From positions 1 to 31,854 of the IMG/VR virus record IMGVR_UViG_3300034051_000058: a stretch of 31,854 nt of DNA. The stretch is one strand, 5' to 3'. Positions 13,503 through 21,923 of this stretch are shown in pieces. The notes under the pieces were generated by a model. That model searched no databases, was not told the DNA's origin, and saw only the letters and a program-made list of their open reading frames with translations. Source of the stretch: a virus. Positions within the stretch are counted from its first letter, which is position 1; every line of letters begins with the position of its first letter. The position numbers and the translations under genes are program-made.

Positions 13503-15478
13503 AATACTGCTGATTCTTGTACTTTATTCATCTTTTTCTGCATTGAAGTTACGTCTGATTCTACAACTACCGCCTTAACAATCATCTCCCCACCTTGATT
13601 AGAAGATTGACTTCCATTAATTGTATTGGCATTATTATTTGCACCGAACAAATTAACTTGCGGAGTAGCTTGTTGCGTTGAAGTTCCACCGCCACCGCCT
13701 CCACCTGGAGCAGTACCACCTACAGTTCCACCACCACCTAGAGCAGAAAGTCCTTTAGCAGTTGAAGCAACGATTGAAGCTATACTAATTCCCGCACTTA
13801 TTTTGTTTCTTGCGATTACGGGAATAGCTGAAACGCCACTTGTTGCTATTGCTTGTGGAGTTGCCAAAGCTGCTGCATTTGCTGCTGCTGTACTTATGAT
13901 TACTTTAGCCACCCCGATAGCATTCTCAGCTATCAATGCTGCTTTTTGAACTGCTTTATTCTTTTCGAATATAGATTTTATAACGCCTATTCCCGCACTA
14001 ACTCTTGCTATGTCTTCATTCTGAATTGCTGCCTTTGCATCCGCTACCGCTTTTGCTTCTGCTATTTCTTTAAGAGCATTTTCTTTCATCATAGCACCCA
14101 TCTTTGCATAGGTTTCTGCTTCTAATGCTAACTGCTCCGCTTTCTGCGCTGCTCTATTATCTTTAGATGTTTGAACTGCTGTGTCTAATTCTACTTGATA
14201 AGCTGCACGTAAAGCCTTGTCCGCTTGAAATTCTTCTTCAGCATATAATGCAGCAAGTCTAATCTTTTCGGCAGATGTTAATTTAGCATTAGTTTGTAAA
14301 TCTTCTAAAATTCTTTTGTACTTAGTTTGATTTAAAACGATTTCTTTTTGGATTCCCTCTTGCATTATAGAAATCTCAATGTCTTCAATTTGTCTAATAG
14401 CTGCTAATCTATCCGCTCTGAATTGTTTCTCCGCTGCGATTCTTGCTTTATACGCTTCTTGCGCTTTTTTAGCAGCATCTTGTGTTGACTTAGTTTCGTC
14501 TTCAGATTCTTTAGTTCGTTCTTCTTTTTTACGGTTAGATTCTTTTTTGTCTATTACTTCAATTTTATGTTTAGCATCTTCAACAACTTGAACTTGCTCA
14601 TTATATGTTTTTCTTAATTCAATTACTTCTTCTTTACTTAAATCACCGCTTATTTTTGCAGCATAAACTTTTGCCTTAATAGCTTCTAAACGCGCTTCGG
14701 CAGTTTTTAATATTTCAACTTGTTTTTCTTTTTCAAGTTGAACTGTATTTTTACCATCAAGTTCTGCAAGTTCTATCTCTCGGTCATAAGCTGCTACAAC
14801 TTTTTTACTTTTTTCTTCGTATGCATCCGCAGTTTTTTCTGCTGCTGCTGCTTGTTTATCTGCTGAATCTTCCGCTGCATTGTTTGTTATTCCTAACCAA
14901 TCAGTAAAGTCTTTAAGTCCTTGGATAACTACGTCTATAATATCACCAATAAATTCAAATGCTTTACCGACTGCGTTTAATATTGGCTTTAATATTCCCA
15001 GCTTATTCATTACTACTCCGATGATAGCAACGATAGCTACAATGGCAGCTACTAAAAGAAAGATAGGATTTGCAAGTAGTGCTACTCCAAATTGAATAAA
15101 CGCTTTAGTCAAAGTTCCAACTGTAGAAACTAAACCTTTGATACCGTTACCAATTGTTGAAGGGTCAATTGAGCCTAAAGCCTTTTTGAAAGTCAACGCT
15201 TTCTCCGCTGCTCCTTCAAAATCCATATTCATTAAATCTCCCTTAAGAGCCGAGAATGAATTAGATACCGCTTCAAATTTACTTCCCGTTGCAAAAACTG
15301 CAATTTGTTCGTTAGCGTCTTTTATTTGGTCTGATAGTTCACCCGCTTTCATAGCGAGTTCTTGCATTTGTTTAGGGTCAGTCGCATTTGCTAACTCTCC
15401 CTTCAACTCACGAAGTTCTGCTTTAATAGCTGCTAAGCCATTTAATTTAATAGGTATCTCAATCGGTGATGAAGCCAT
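13499..15478 (-). CDS. Tape measure protein
   Basis: A 659-aa protein with the tape measure pattern: N-terminal helices (LAAIKAELRELKGELANA), a hydrophobic membrane-active segment at about 132-162 (FGVALLANPIFLLVAAIVAI), a very long charged coiled-coil centre with AAEKTADAYEEKSKK and many Glu/Lys/Ala repeats, and a C-terminal Ala-rich hydrophobic and Gly-rich region ending in TSMQKKMNKVQESAVL. At about 0.15 nm per residue it predicts a tail near 100 nm, that is a siphovirus. The two-part late element precedes its start. Confidence 0.85.
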   Translation of the reverse strand: MASSPIEIPIKLNGLAAIKAELRELKGELANATDPKQMQELAMKAGELSDQIKDANEQIAVFATGSKFEAVSNSFSALKGDLMNMDFEGAAEKALTFKKALGSIDPSTIGNGIKGLVSTVGTLTKAFIQFGVALLANPIFLLVAAIVAIVAIIGVVMNKLGILKPILNAVGKAFEFIGDIIDVVIQGLKDFTDWLGITNNAAEDSADKQAAAAEKTADAYEEKSKKVVAAYDREIELAELDGKNTVQLEKEKQVEILKTAEARLEAIKAKVYAAKISGDLSKEEVIELRKTYNEQVQVVEDAKHKIEVIDKKESNRKKEERTKESEDETKSTQDAAKKAQEAYKARIAAEKQFRADRLAAIRQIEDIEISIMQEGIQKEIVLNQTKYKRILEDLQTNAKLTSAEKIRLAALYAEEEFQADKALRAAYQVELDTAVQTSKDNRAAQKAEQLALEAETYAKMGAMMKENALKEIAEAKAVADAKAAIQNEDIARVSAGIGVIKSIFEKNKAVQKAALIAENAIGVAKVIISTAAANAAALATPQAIATSGVSAIPVIARNKISAGISIASIVASTAKGLSALGGGGTVGGTAPGGGGGGGTSTQQATPQVNLFGANNNANTINGSQSSNQGGEMIVKAVVVESDVTSMQKKMNKVQESAVL

Positions 15479-15482
15479 ATCT

Positions 15483-15511
15483 TATAATGGTAATTTTTTA
15501 ATTAGTGTTTT
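15483..15511 (-). promoter_or_regulatory. Late two-part element before the tape measure gene
   Basis: Minus strand: AAAACACTAAT (15511-15501), then ACCATTATA (15491-15483), AGAT, ATG at 15478. AACAC to ACCATT spacing is 13 bases. It fills the 38-base gap after the upstream tail protein. Confidence 0.55.
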
Positions 15512-15516
15512 AAAGT

Positions 15517-18177
15517 TTAATATTGAGAGATTATCCACCAACCTACACCATCCGATACAATCATTCCCGCTCTACCCGTTGCGATTGTAATACTTGAAAG
15601 TCCTTCTATCTTATCAGTACCCGAAGCCAAAATAGTTAAGTTACCAGAACTAATATTTTTACCTATCAATATTCGACCTAAACTATCAGCTGCCAATGGT
15701 AAGGTAGTAGTTTTTGAAGGTGAGTTCATTATGAAGATTCTATCACTTGGCTCAATAGTAAATGATTCGCTTACCGTTCTAATGTCTCCACTCGGAGGAG
15801 TTATGTTTACATATCTTTCAGTTACTATGTTATCGTCTCCGATAATCATTCCTCTTGTACCGCTTAACACTACGTTATTGCGACCTTTAATAACTACGTC
15901 AGCGCCTGACATCACCACGTTGTTATTATCTACGCTCGTTTGAAGAATAGATTTTGTAATGTGACTTACTTGTGAAGCAACGGGTAATTTAGGAATCTTA
16001 TAATTGAATGGTGCAAAGTCAATTTCTGAATCTATGCTTATCAATTCAACCTTTGTAAATCCTTTTACATTTGCGTTATAGTCGATAATTTTGTTTATGT
16101 TCCACCATGAATTATCTATTCGAATTTTATCATTTAATCGCATTGCTTGGATGTCGCTTTCATTCAAATCAAAGTAAGCAATTAACATTTTACCCGTATT
16201 GATTTGGTTAACCGTTCTTCTCCAATACTTATTATACAAATTATTGTTCGTTGGATTGATTCCATTGTAGTAGTAGAAATCACAAGTCGCAAAGTTCAAG
16301 TCAAAAGTTGGATTCAATGGATTGTCAAAGTGACCTAACAAAGGGTAAGTTGTTAAACCTATTTCTCCCGTCGTGCCATAATCGTAAATATTATAAGCGT
16401 TACAAGTATCAACTCCACCATCTACTAAAATTCTAATGTTTGTTTTAGGCGCACTACCAGCTATAAATGGAACATATGCATCGAATGTTGTTTTACCTAC
16501 GGGAGTAGGACTAAAAATCATTTCTTTAACGTCTATTCCTTTCTGATATTCAGTATCAAAAATATATTCAAGTTGTCCGTAAATCTCATTAGTTGCTCCT
16601 ACATAATCTTTATTCGGTAAATCCTCATCCGCCTTGTACGTGAGAATCATTTTCTTTGCAGTAATGTCGGGAAGAAATACTAATTCTTGGTCAATGTCCT
16701 TGCATAACTTTTTAGTCCAATCTACTACGTTACCGCTATCGTAGTAATCGTCTCTATGCTGAAGTATTAAATTGTTAGGCGCAGTCTTATCAATCTCAAC
16801 GAATAGGTTAAACATCGAAAGTATACCTTTCACAAAATCACGCTGCTTTAATTTCTTAGGAATAAACCTATTCATTTCAATAGTCGAGCCTGAGCCAATT
16901 ATATTAGTTCCAGGTTGAACAGTCATTGTGAGACTATTCACGTCAAGTATCATGTCAACTTGTACGTTTGTACCGCCCAAACTATTTGCATCCTTCCAAA
17001 GTGGAGAAGTTCCGAATTGCTCTACTCTAACACCAATCTTTGCAGTAATAACATCGGTAGGTACTAAACCACTAACGGGTACACTTGCGTTAAATGTATC
17101 GTTTATAAATGTAGTTTGTCCCGAAGCTAAAGCAGAAGGTGAAGCGTTACGAATGTAACTACCTAAACCTAATATTGGAGTTGTATTATACAAAACTCCA
17201 TTCTTGTACATTTGAATAGTAGGGTAATATCTATTTCCCGCATTTAAAGAAGAAGAATATAAATAAGCACTTGCAGCAGTTGTATTGTCAAGTATAAACT
17301 CCAAATCAATATTGAAATTAAATACAATAGCCTCTCCTCCCGTTACATAAAATGGAACTGTATATTCTCCCGTTGTTGGATTGAATAATAATTCGTTATC
17401 TTGTATTTCAGTCAAGTTGATTAAAGGGTCAACACTTGTAACGTTTGTTCCCGATGCTTGAGTAAATGTAAAAGTACTTATATCCGTTGCTATAACCTCA
17501 AAGTTTGCATAGTCAAGAATCGGTAAGTCTCCATTGTAAGGTATAATCAATTGGTCAAATTTAGCAGCTGCGCTTGTCGACCAAGTATAGCTGAATCCAT
17601 TTGTTGCAAATATAGAATCGAAGTATCTCTTCACATAGATAGCAGGACGCATTTCTTTAAGCGGGTAAACATTGTCTCCCGACCAGGGCAACAAATATTT
17701 ATAACCATCCGTTACCGTATTAGTAAACGTAGCGACAACATTACTAGCAGTTATTATGTGGTCTAATTCACTAAAATCTAAATCAGTCAAGTATTTATTG
17801 TCTAACTTCGTGAACAAATCAGATGTAGCATCCTTGACCATTAACTGATACTCTACCTCTTGTTCGTAGTTGCTATTTGGCTGCGACTTGTTAACCGATA
17901 ATAGTTGTAGGTAACAATCTTCCATTATGGGAATGCCATCTTGAATTACCGCACATTTAGTCAAAGCGTTAATGTCAAATGTACCCGCTACTATGTTTAC
18001 ATCGTAGTAGTGATTAAGTAAATCATTATTGTTCTTGCTACCTATTGCAGTTAACGTTTTAGAGTTTGACCCTTTCTTTTGCGTCAAATCTCTAACATCT
18101 CCCGAAGCAAAGTTCAAAGGGAAATTACTCCCCTCTTTAATATCTATGAAACCATTTTCAAGCTGAATTCTAACCAT
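15517..18177 (-). CDS. Tail tip / baseplate hub-like protein with receptor-contact C-terminus, 886 aa
   Basis: The largest protein of the window. The N-terminus (MVRIQLENGFIDIKEGSNFPLNFASGD) resembles the start of distal-tail or hub proteins of Bacteroidota phages. The middle contains several beta-rich domains (for example around FVKGILSMFNLFVEIDKT, hub-like). The C-terminal 150 residues switch to repeats such as NNNVVMSGADVVIKGRNNVV, suggesting a beta-helix, then a compact domain TVSESFTIEPSDRIFIMNS and a final GVGWWIISQY. It overlaps the upstream gene by eight bases. Likely tail tip with a needle or adhesin end; no enzymatic motif seen. Confidence 0.6.
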   Translation of the reverse strand: MVRIQLENGFIDIKEGSNFPLNFASGDVRDLTQKKGSNSKTLTAIGSKNNNDLLNHYYDVNIVAGTFDINALTKCAVIQDGIPIMEDCYLQLLSVNKSQPNSNYEQEVEYQLMVKDATSDLFTKLDNKYLTDLDFSELDHIITASNVVATFTNTVTDGYKYLLPWSGDNVYPLKEMRPAIYVKRYFDSIFATNGFSYTWSTSAAAKFDQLIIPYNGDLPILDYANFEVIATDISTFTFTQASGTNVTSVDPLINLTEIQDNELLFNPTTGEYTVPFYVTGGEAIVFNFNIDLEFILDNTTAASAYLYSSSLNAGNRYYPTIQMYKNGVLYNTTPILGLGSYIRNASPSALASGQTTFINDTFNASVPVSGLVPTDVITAKIGVRVEQFGTSPLWKDANSLGGTNVQVDMILDVNSLTMTVQPGTNIIGSGSTIEMNRFIPKKLKQRDFVKGILSMFNLFVEIDKTAPNNLILQHRDDYYDSGNVVDWTKKLCKDIDQELVFLPDITAKKMILTYKADEDLPNKDYVGATNEIYGQLEYIFDTEYQKGIDVKEMIFSPTPVGKTTFDAYVPFIAGSAPKTNIRILVDGGVDTCNAYNIYDYGTTGEIGLTTYPLLGHFDNPLNPTFDLNFATCDFYYYNGINPTNNNLYNKYWRRTVNQINTGKMLIAYFDLNESDIQAMRLNDKIRIDNSWWNINKIIDYNANVKGFTKVELISIDSEIDFAPFNYKIPKLPVASQVSHITKSILQTSVDNNNVVMSGADVVIKGRNNVVLSGTRGMIIGDDNIVTERYVNITPPSGDIRTVSESFTIEPSDRIFIMNSPSKTTTLPLAADSLGRILIGKNISSGNLTILASGTDKIEGLSSITIATGRAGMIVSDGVGWWIISQY

Positions 18178-19579
18178 TGATTACGTTTTGATTTGATGGT
18201 TTAACTGTAAGTGATTTTCTGATTAGATTCTTGTTTCTTGACTTTTCAACTTCAAAGCTAGTATCTACAATTTGCACCGCCTGATATGTTTCTCCAATCT
18301 TTAAAAAAGCCAATGGAGTAGAAACCAATTCTTCAAATAGAACTGCCATTTCCTCAGTCATGTAGTTCGTGTTTAAGTCGATTGTACTTTCTAATAATAC
18401 ACTTGCGTTTGTCATTCCAAAATCAGTAGGGAAATAGTTCCAACGAGAAGAAGAAACATAACCCGCAACGTCTCGATTGAATTGAGTTCGTTGTACGTTT
18501 CCTTTGTCATAGCTTCTAAGTTGAAAAGCAAATGAAGGGAATGAGCCTTTTCTATCTAAAAACAAAATCTCGTAATCTTCAATTTTGCAACGCTTATCTA
18601 AGTTGACTCTATACTTAACTGAAAACTGCGCTCCTACGCTTGACGCATACCAAAAATCGTAGTAGGTAGTATCAGCTTCGACTAGTCCACCCGTTCCGCT
18701 CACCGTTGTCAATGCGCCTACATTATTCACTCCAACAGTCACCGCTGTGATTACATTGGCATTACTTACCGCTTTTTTAAATACGCTTCCATTACTATTC
18801 TCAAAGTACATGAAGCCCGTAGATACCGATTGATTCGGCACGTTTACGATTAGGTCTTGCTCAGGAGTCGCATAGAATCCCGTTTGCGGAATCGATGTTA
18901 AAAGTAAATCAGTAGCAGTATTTGAATTGTAGTTTGATTCGTTGTAGCTTATCCAATCAATCCAACTAAATGCAGCATTAAAGACAACCGCTCTTGATAC
19001 CGTTACAACTGCCAACGTTTGTGTCTTACGATTGTCAGCATAGTAGACACTCCCGTTTATCGTTGCATCCGTTACCTCCGACCATAAAGCCGAAACAGTA
19101 AAGTCAGTTGTTCCCGTAATCGCAGTAACTACGAACAAACCTTCCAATTGTGGATTGGCTACTCCGTTATCAGCTTGAACGATTCTCACTTGGTCACCAA
19201 CTACAAAAGAATGTGTAACTGTTACCTTGACGTTCCCTCCGTTGTTAGATAGTGAAGCGGTATAGTTTACTCCCGTAATGTATTCCTCTCCGATTCTCAC
19301 ATCGTATTCGTAGAAAGAATTTGCAGCATTGTACATCGTTCCACTCGGTAAATCATAGGAAACTTTATTGCTTAGTAGCTTCGATAAATCTTGCTCACCG
19401 TAGCCACTTGTTACCAAAGGAAGAACTCGATACTCAGCTATTTGTGAGCCACCGTATTGACGTACTTGAAAGATATATTTGAATCCTAATTGATTCTTGT
19501 TAGTAGAATCGTAGATGTACTTTAACTCATTGTAAGCGGGTGAGAAAGTAAAAGGTTTTGCGATTAGTGTTATTGCCAT
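18170..19579 (-). CDS. Distal tail / tail tip protein, 469 aa
   Basis: A 469-aa beta-rich protein (MAITLIAKPFTFSPAYNELKYIYDS at the start), which I recognise as a common tail gene in Bacteroidota phages, usually next to the terminase. The KRCKIEDYEILFLDRKGSFP stretch and ESTIDLNTNYMTEEMAVLFEEL near the C-terminus fit a tail-ring protein contacting the hub. A middle insertion (about 110-185, VKVTVTHSFVVGDQVRIVQ...) looks like an inserted Ig-like domain. The two-part late element lies in the 31-base gap upstream. Confidence 0.55.
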   Translation of the reverse strand: MAITLIAKPFTFSPAYNELKYIYDSTNKNQLGFKYIFQVRQYGGSQIAEYRVLPLVTSGYGEQDLSKLLSNKVSYDLPSGTMYNAANSFYEYDVRIGEEYITGVNYTASLSNNGGNVKVTVTHSFVVGDQVRIVQADNGVANPQLEGLFVVTAITGTTDFTVSALWSEVTDATINGSVYYADNRKTQTLAVVTVSRAVVFNAAFSWIDWISYNESNYNSNTATDLLLTSIPQTGFYATPEQDLIVNVPNQSVSTGFMYFENSNGSVFKKAVSNANVITAVTVGVNNVGALTTVSGTGGLVEADTTYYDFWYASSVGAQFSVKYRVNLDKRCKIEDYEILFLDRKGSFPSFAFQLRSYDKGNVQRTQFNRDVAGYVSSSRWNYFPTDFGMTNASVLLESTIDLNTNYMTEEMAVLFEELVSTPLAFLKIGETYQAVQIVDTSFEVEKSRNKNLIRKSLTVKPSNQNVING

Positions 19580-19583
19580 ATTC

Positions 19584-19612
19584 TATAATGGTGTTTATTT
19601 CATTCGTGTTTT
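19584..19612 (-). promoter_or_regulatory. Late two-part element after the terminase gene
   Basis: Minus strand: AAAACACGAAT (19612-19602), then ACCATTATA (19592-19584), GAAT, ATG at 19579. AACAC to ACCATT spacing is 13 bases. The AAAACACGAAT half starts inside the TAA of the large terminase gene. Confidence 0.55.
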
Positions 19613-20762
19613 AGAAGCTGAAGTATGAATCGTCAGTATAATAGTTGTCCTTTATAAATCTACCCGCATACTGAATAGCATCCATCGCATCGTCAAACAA
19701 CTTGATTGGCTCATCCGTAATTGCATCCCCGACTTTCTTCCATTTGTAGTTTTCGTATTCACGTTTCAAGTTAGGATTGTCAAGGCAGTAAACACCAAAA
19801 GTTTTGATATTGTCGATTCCTTTCTTGACTCCCTTTGTTGCGTTGTTTATGTTGTACCCCGCTATCTGAATTTCTGCTATTATCTCTGGTCTTGAATGGT
19901 CTCCTAATATATCAGCATTTTTGTCGATGCCTAATTCATTCATTCGCTCAATCAACATAGTAGTAGTCAAGTAAGATTCATAGATAACCGATTCAACGAA
20001 GATGTCCTTTTCATTCCAATAGACTTTCATTAATGCGGTAGGGTGATTGTACCCGAAGTCTAAACCGTAACAAAACGATTCAAACCTGGAAGGCTTCTCT
20101 TTCACAAACTGCCAATTCGAATAGATGTTTGTTTTGCTTATGGTCTTCTCACCTAGCGCATAGATTTGGTATAGTGCTTCATCCGTTCTTTTAAGGTCTT
20201 CGATTTGTCGCTTGATGCTATCGGGTAGGAATGGATTGTCTTTGTATGTTGATTTGATTAGTACGCTTTCGTCTTCGGGTAGTTCGTAAAGCCAGGATGA
20301 ACTATCAGATGGATTGTAATCGAATATCATTGTAGATTCAGTCCTCATGTTTAACTGCTGAAAGTCTTCAAACCAAAGTTCGTTCGCTTCATTGCACCAT
20401 CCAATGTCACGCTTTCTTCCTCGTATCTTCTGCTCGTCATCTACCGAAAAGAATTCAACGATTGAGCCATTGCCAAACCGATAAATATTCTCAGACTTAT
20501 TGTGGTTAGCCACGTCATAGATTCCCAAATCCTTCATAATCTCAAAGAAGTCTCGCATGACTGTTGCCCGTAAAGCTGGAAAAGTCTTCCTAACTATACT
20601 CACTACCTTGTTAGGATTTTGTAAGCAGTAGACGATTATAACCTGACAAATTGAATAGGTCTTAGAAGAACGTGAGCCACCTTGATTGATTATGAAACGA
20701 GTAGCTGAATCAGATAGCGCAGTAAAGTTCTGCTCAAAGATTTTAGTTGCCTTGATTTCCAC
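19611..20762 (-). CDS. terL: Terminase large subunit
   Basis: A 383-aa packaging ATPase/nuclease of the PBSX-like (Terminase_3) type. ATPase part: Walker A GGSRSSKT (28-35) and an acidic Walker B/catalytic motif in GWCNEANEL (E125). Nuclease part: GLDFGY (D235), LGDHS (D288) and FDDAMDA (D357-D361), the expected RNase H-like acid triad. Slightly short but complete. It cuts concatemeric DNA and pumps it through the portal. It overlaps the small subunit gene by 20 bases. Confidence 0.92.
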   Translation of the reverse strand: MEIKATKIFEQNFTALSDSATRFIINQGGSRSSKTYSICQVIIVYCLQNPNKVVSIVRKTFPALRATVMRDFFEIMKDLGIYDVANHNKSENIYRFGNGSIVEFFSVDDEQKIRGRKRDIGWCNEANELWFEDFQQLNMRTESTMIFDYNPSDSSSWLYELPEDESVLIKSTYKDNPFLPDSIKRQIEDLKRTDEALYQIYALGEKTISKTNIYSNWQFVKEKPSRFESFCYGLDFGYNHPTALMKVYWNEKDIFVESVIYESYLTTTMLIERMNELGIDKNADILGDHSRPEIIAEIQIAGYNINNATKGVKKGIDNIKTFGVYCLDNPNLKREYENYKWKKVGDAITDEPIKLFDDAMDAIQYAGRFIKDNYYTDDSYFSF

Positions 20763-21159
20763 TTACAATAGTTACTTTGATTTCGTTTATCTTTTCACCT
20801 TGACTTGTAACGTCAGTTTTCTCAGTTAACGAATTTAATCTTTGTGTGATTGATGGATTGAATTGCCCAACCATACCCCCCTCGATTTGGTCTTGACGAA
20901 TGATTCTCTTTATGCGTGAGCAGATAGTCAGATATTCTTTATACGCATTATCTTGATTATTGAAATATTGGTGAACGCATCCTATTTTCTCCTCGCAGTA
21001 ATTCTCAAAGCCTTCCATTGTATACGGAGGAATGTGAAACTCTGACTTCACTCCCGTTGCGGTAGCCTTTTGTATCTCTCTTGGTTTTAAGCTACTCTTG
21101 TACTCTTCGAATAGTTGATATAATTTCTCTGGTGTTTCTATGTATTTATGTTTTGCCAT
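20743..21159 (-). CDS. terS: Terminase small subunit, gp3-package-like
   Basis: A 138-aa protein starting MAKHKYIETPEKLYQLFEEY, with IPPYTMEGFENYCEEKIG and a long helix EYLTICSRIKRIIRQDQIEGG, matching the gp3-type DNA-packaging family of small terminases (DNA recognition, ring-forming). Its place directly before terL confirms the role. The start is preceded by AAAACACGAATC and overlaps no gene; the preceding gene ends 14 bases upstream. Confidence 0.8.
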   Translation of the reverse strand: MAKHKYIETPEKLYQLFEEYKSSLKPREIQKATATGVKSEFHIPPYTMEGFENYCEEKIGCVHQYFNNQDNAYKEYLTICSRIKRIIRQDQIEGGMVGQFNPSITQRLNSLTEKTDVTSQGEKINEIKVTIVSGNQGN

Positions 21160-21160
21160 G

Positions 21161-21171
21161 ATTCGTGTTTT
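21161..21171 (-). promoter_or_regulatory. AAAACACGAAT element directly before the terminase small-subunit start
   Basis: Minus strand AAAACACGAAT followed by C and the ATG at 21159. One of at least five exact copies of AAAACACGAAY (Y = C or T) just before minus-strand start codons (others at 19602, 21513, 21939, 24153; near-copies at 15501 and 22958). Confidence 0.5.
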
Positions 21172-21172
21172 T

Positions 21173-21361
21173 CTAGTTTTCTTGATAGCACATTTCTTGA
21201 AATACTTCTCTCGGTACTTCGTTGAATTCTATTTTCTTAATGTCTGAATAAAATACGCAGTAAGAATATTTAGCTGATTTTAGCAATTCTTTGATTCGCT
21301 TCCATTCATGAAAATGTAGTTCTTCATTGATTACTGCAATATAGTATTTATCCTTTGACAC
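21173..21361 (-). CDS. Small unknown protein, 62 aa, GTG start
   Basis: Start is GTG (21361-21359); no ATG lies near. A mixed-charge 62-aa protein with a beta-alpha look: KYYIAVINEELHFHEWK, then KYSYCVFYSDIKKIEF. It overlaps the end of the 51-aa gene by 14 bases. Follows a chain of tightly coupled small genes leading to the terminase. Function unknown. Confidence 0.55.
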   Translation of the reverse strand: MSKDKYYIAVINEELHFHEWKRIKELLKSAKYSYCVFYSDIKKIEFNEVPREVFQEMCYQEN

Positions 21362-21503
21362 TTTGAATATAGTTGAACGCTTGAAAAAGTAGTTGTATTT
21401 GTCTTACGTCTGATTTGATGAAGTTAGAATTCATCTCTATGACTACTCCCTTATGTTGAAATATGTATTCTTTCACCGTAGCAATCATTAAGTCGAAATT
21501 CAT
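21348..21503 (-). CDS. Small unknown protein, 51 aa
   Basis: ATG at 21503 overlaps the TGA of 21500-21784 as ATGA. Reads MNFDLMIATVKEYIFQHKG, then VIEMNSNFIKSDV and a terminal helix QIQLLFQAFNYIQSVKG. The start is preceded, nine bases away, by AAAACACGAAC, which forms part of the coding end of the gene upstream. Function unknown. Confidence 0.55.
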   Translation of the reverse strand: MNFDLMIATVKEYIFQHKGVVIEMNSNFIKSDVRQIQLLFQAFNYIQSVKG

Positions 21504-21784
21504 TTCTTTTTAGTTCGTGTTTTTTTAGTTGGTTGAATTTGACTGTTATAGTCATAAGATACTACTTTTGTATTCTCAGTTTCTTCTACACTTACAATTG
21601 TGTCTCCTACAATTTCTTCAACTGTTTCTTTAGCTTCAAAAATATGTTTCAATCCGTTTTTAAAATACCATTCATATTGTTTCTCTAGTATCTTGTCGAT
21701 TACTACACTTTGATTTCCTAAAACACTATTATAAATAATAACGGTCTTTCCTTTAAATTCATCTTTTATCTTCATTTTTCTCAT
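21500..21784 (-). CDS. Unknown protein, 94 aa, with basic tail
   Basis: A 94-aa protein with two possible starts (MRKMKIKD...; the second Met at 21775 is also plausible). Residues 5-50 form a beta-rich unit (DEFKGKTVIIYNSVLGNQSV), followed by an acidic stretch (EAKETVEEIVGD) and a strongly basic end KKTRTKKK. Its last codons contain the AAAACACGAAC element that precedes the next gene. Late-block neighbours suggest a head or DNA-associated protein, but this is only positional. Confidence 0.5.
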   Translation of the reverse strand: MRKMKIKDEFKGKTVIIYNSVLGNQSVVIDKILEKQYEWYFKNGLKHIFEAKETVEEIVGDTIVSVEETENTKVVSYDYNSQIQPTKKTRTKKK

Positions 21785-21923
21785 ATTCGTTTGTGATTAA
21801 AAACATTAAATAGCTAAAAATAGTCGCAGCTATAAATTTATTTTGGTATTCGTGGCTATTCCAAATCATTACGCTCATTCCAATTGCTAAAATAAACGTT
21901 ATTAGTGCTATCCATCTACTCAT
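21759..21923 (-). CDS. Small two-segment membrane protein, 54 aa
   Basis: ATG at 21923, inside the last codons of the sigma-like gene. Reads MSRWIALITFILAIGMSVMIW, then a short loop and a second hydrophobic segment (IAATIFSYLMFLI), then a charged tail ending EDKR. Two membrane spans and small size could be a second holin or an early membrane effector. It overlaps the next gene by 26 bases. Supported by the shared AACAC-N13-ACCATT element before it. Confidence 0.5.
   Translation of the reverse strand: MSRWIALITFILAIGMSVMIWNSHEYQNKFIAATIFSYLMFLITNEYEKNEDKR

Noticed and set aside
13626-14125. Plus-strand frames rich in Pro, Cys and Ala opposite the tape measure gene
   Set aside because: They mirror the low-complexity Gly/Ala coding on the minus strand and have no promoter, leader or domain.
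15138-15590. 150-codon plus-strand frame across the tape measure start
   Set aside because: It overlaps two well supported minus-strand genes and their control element, and shows no protein family features.
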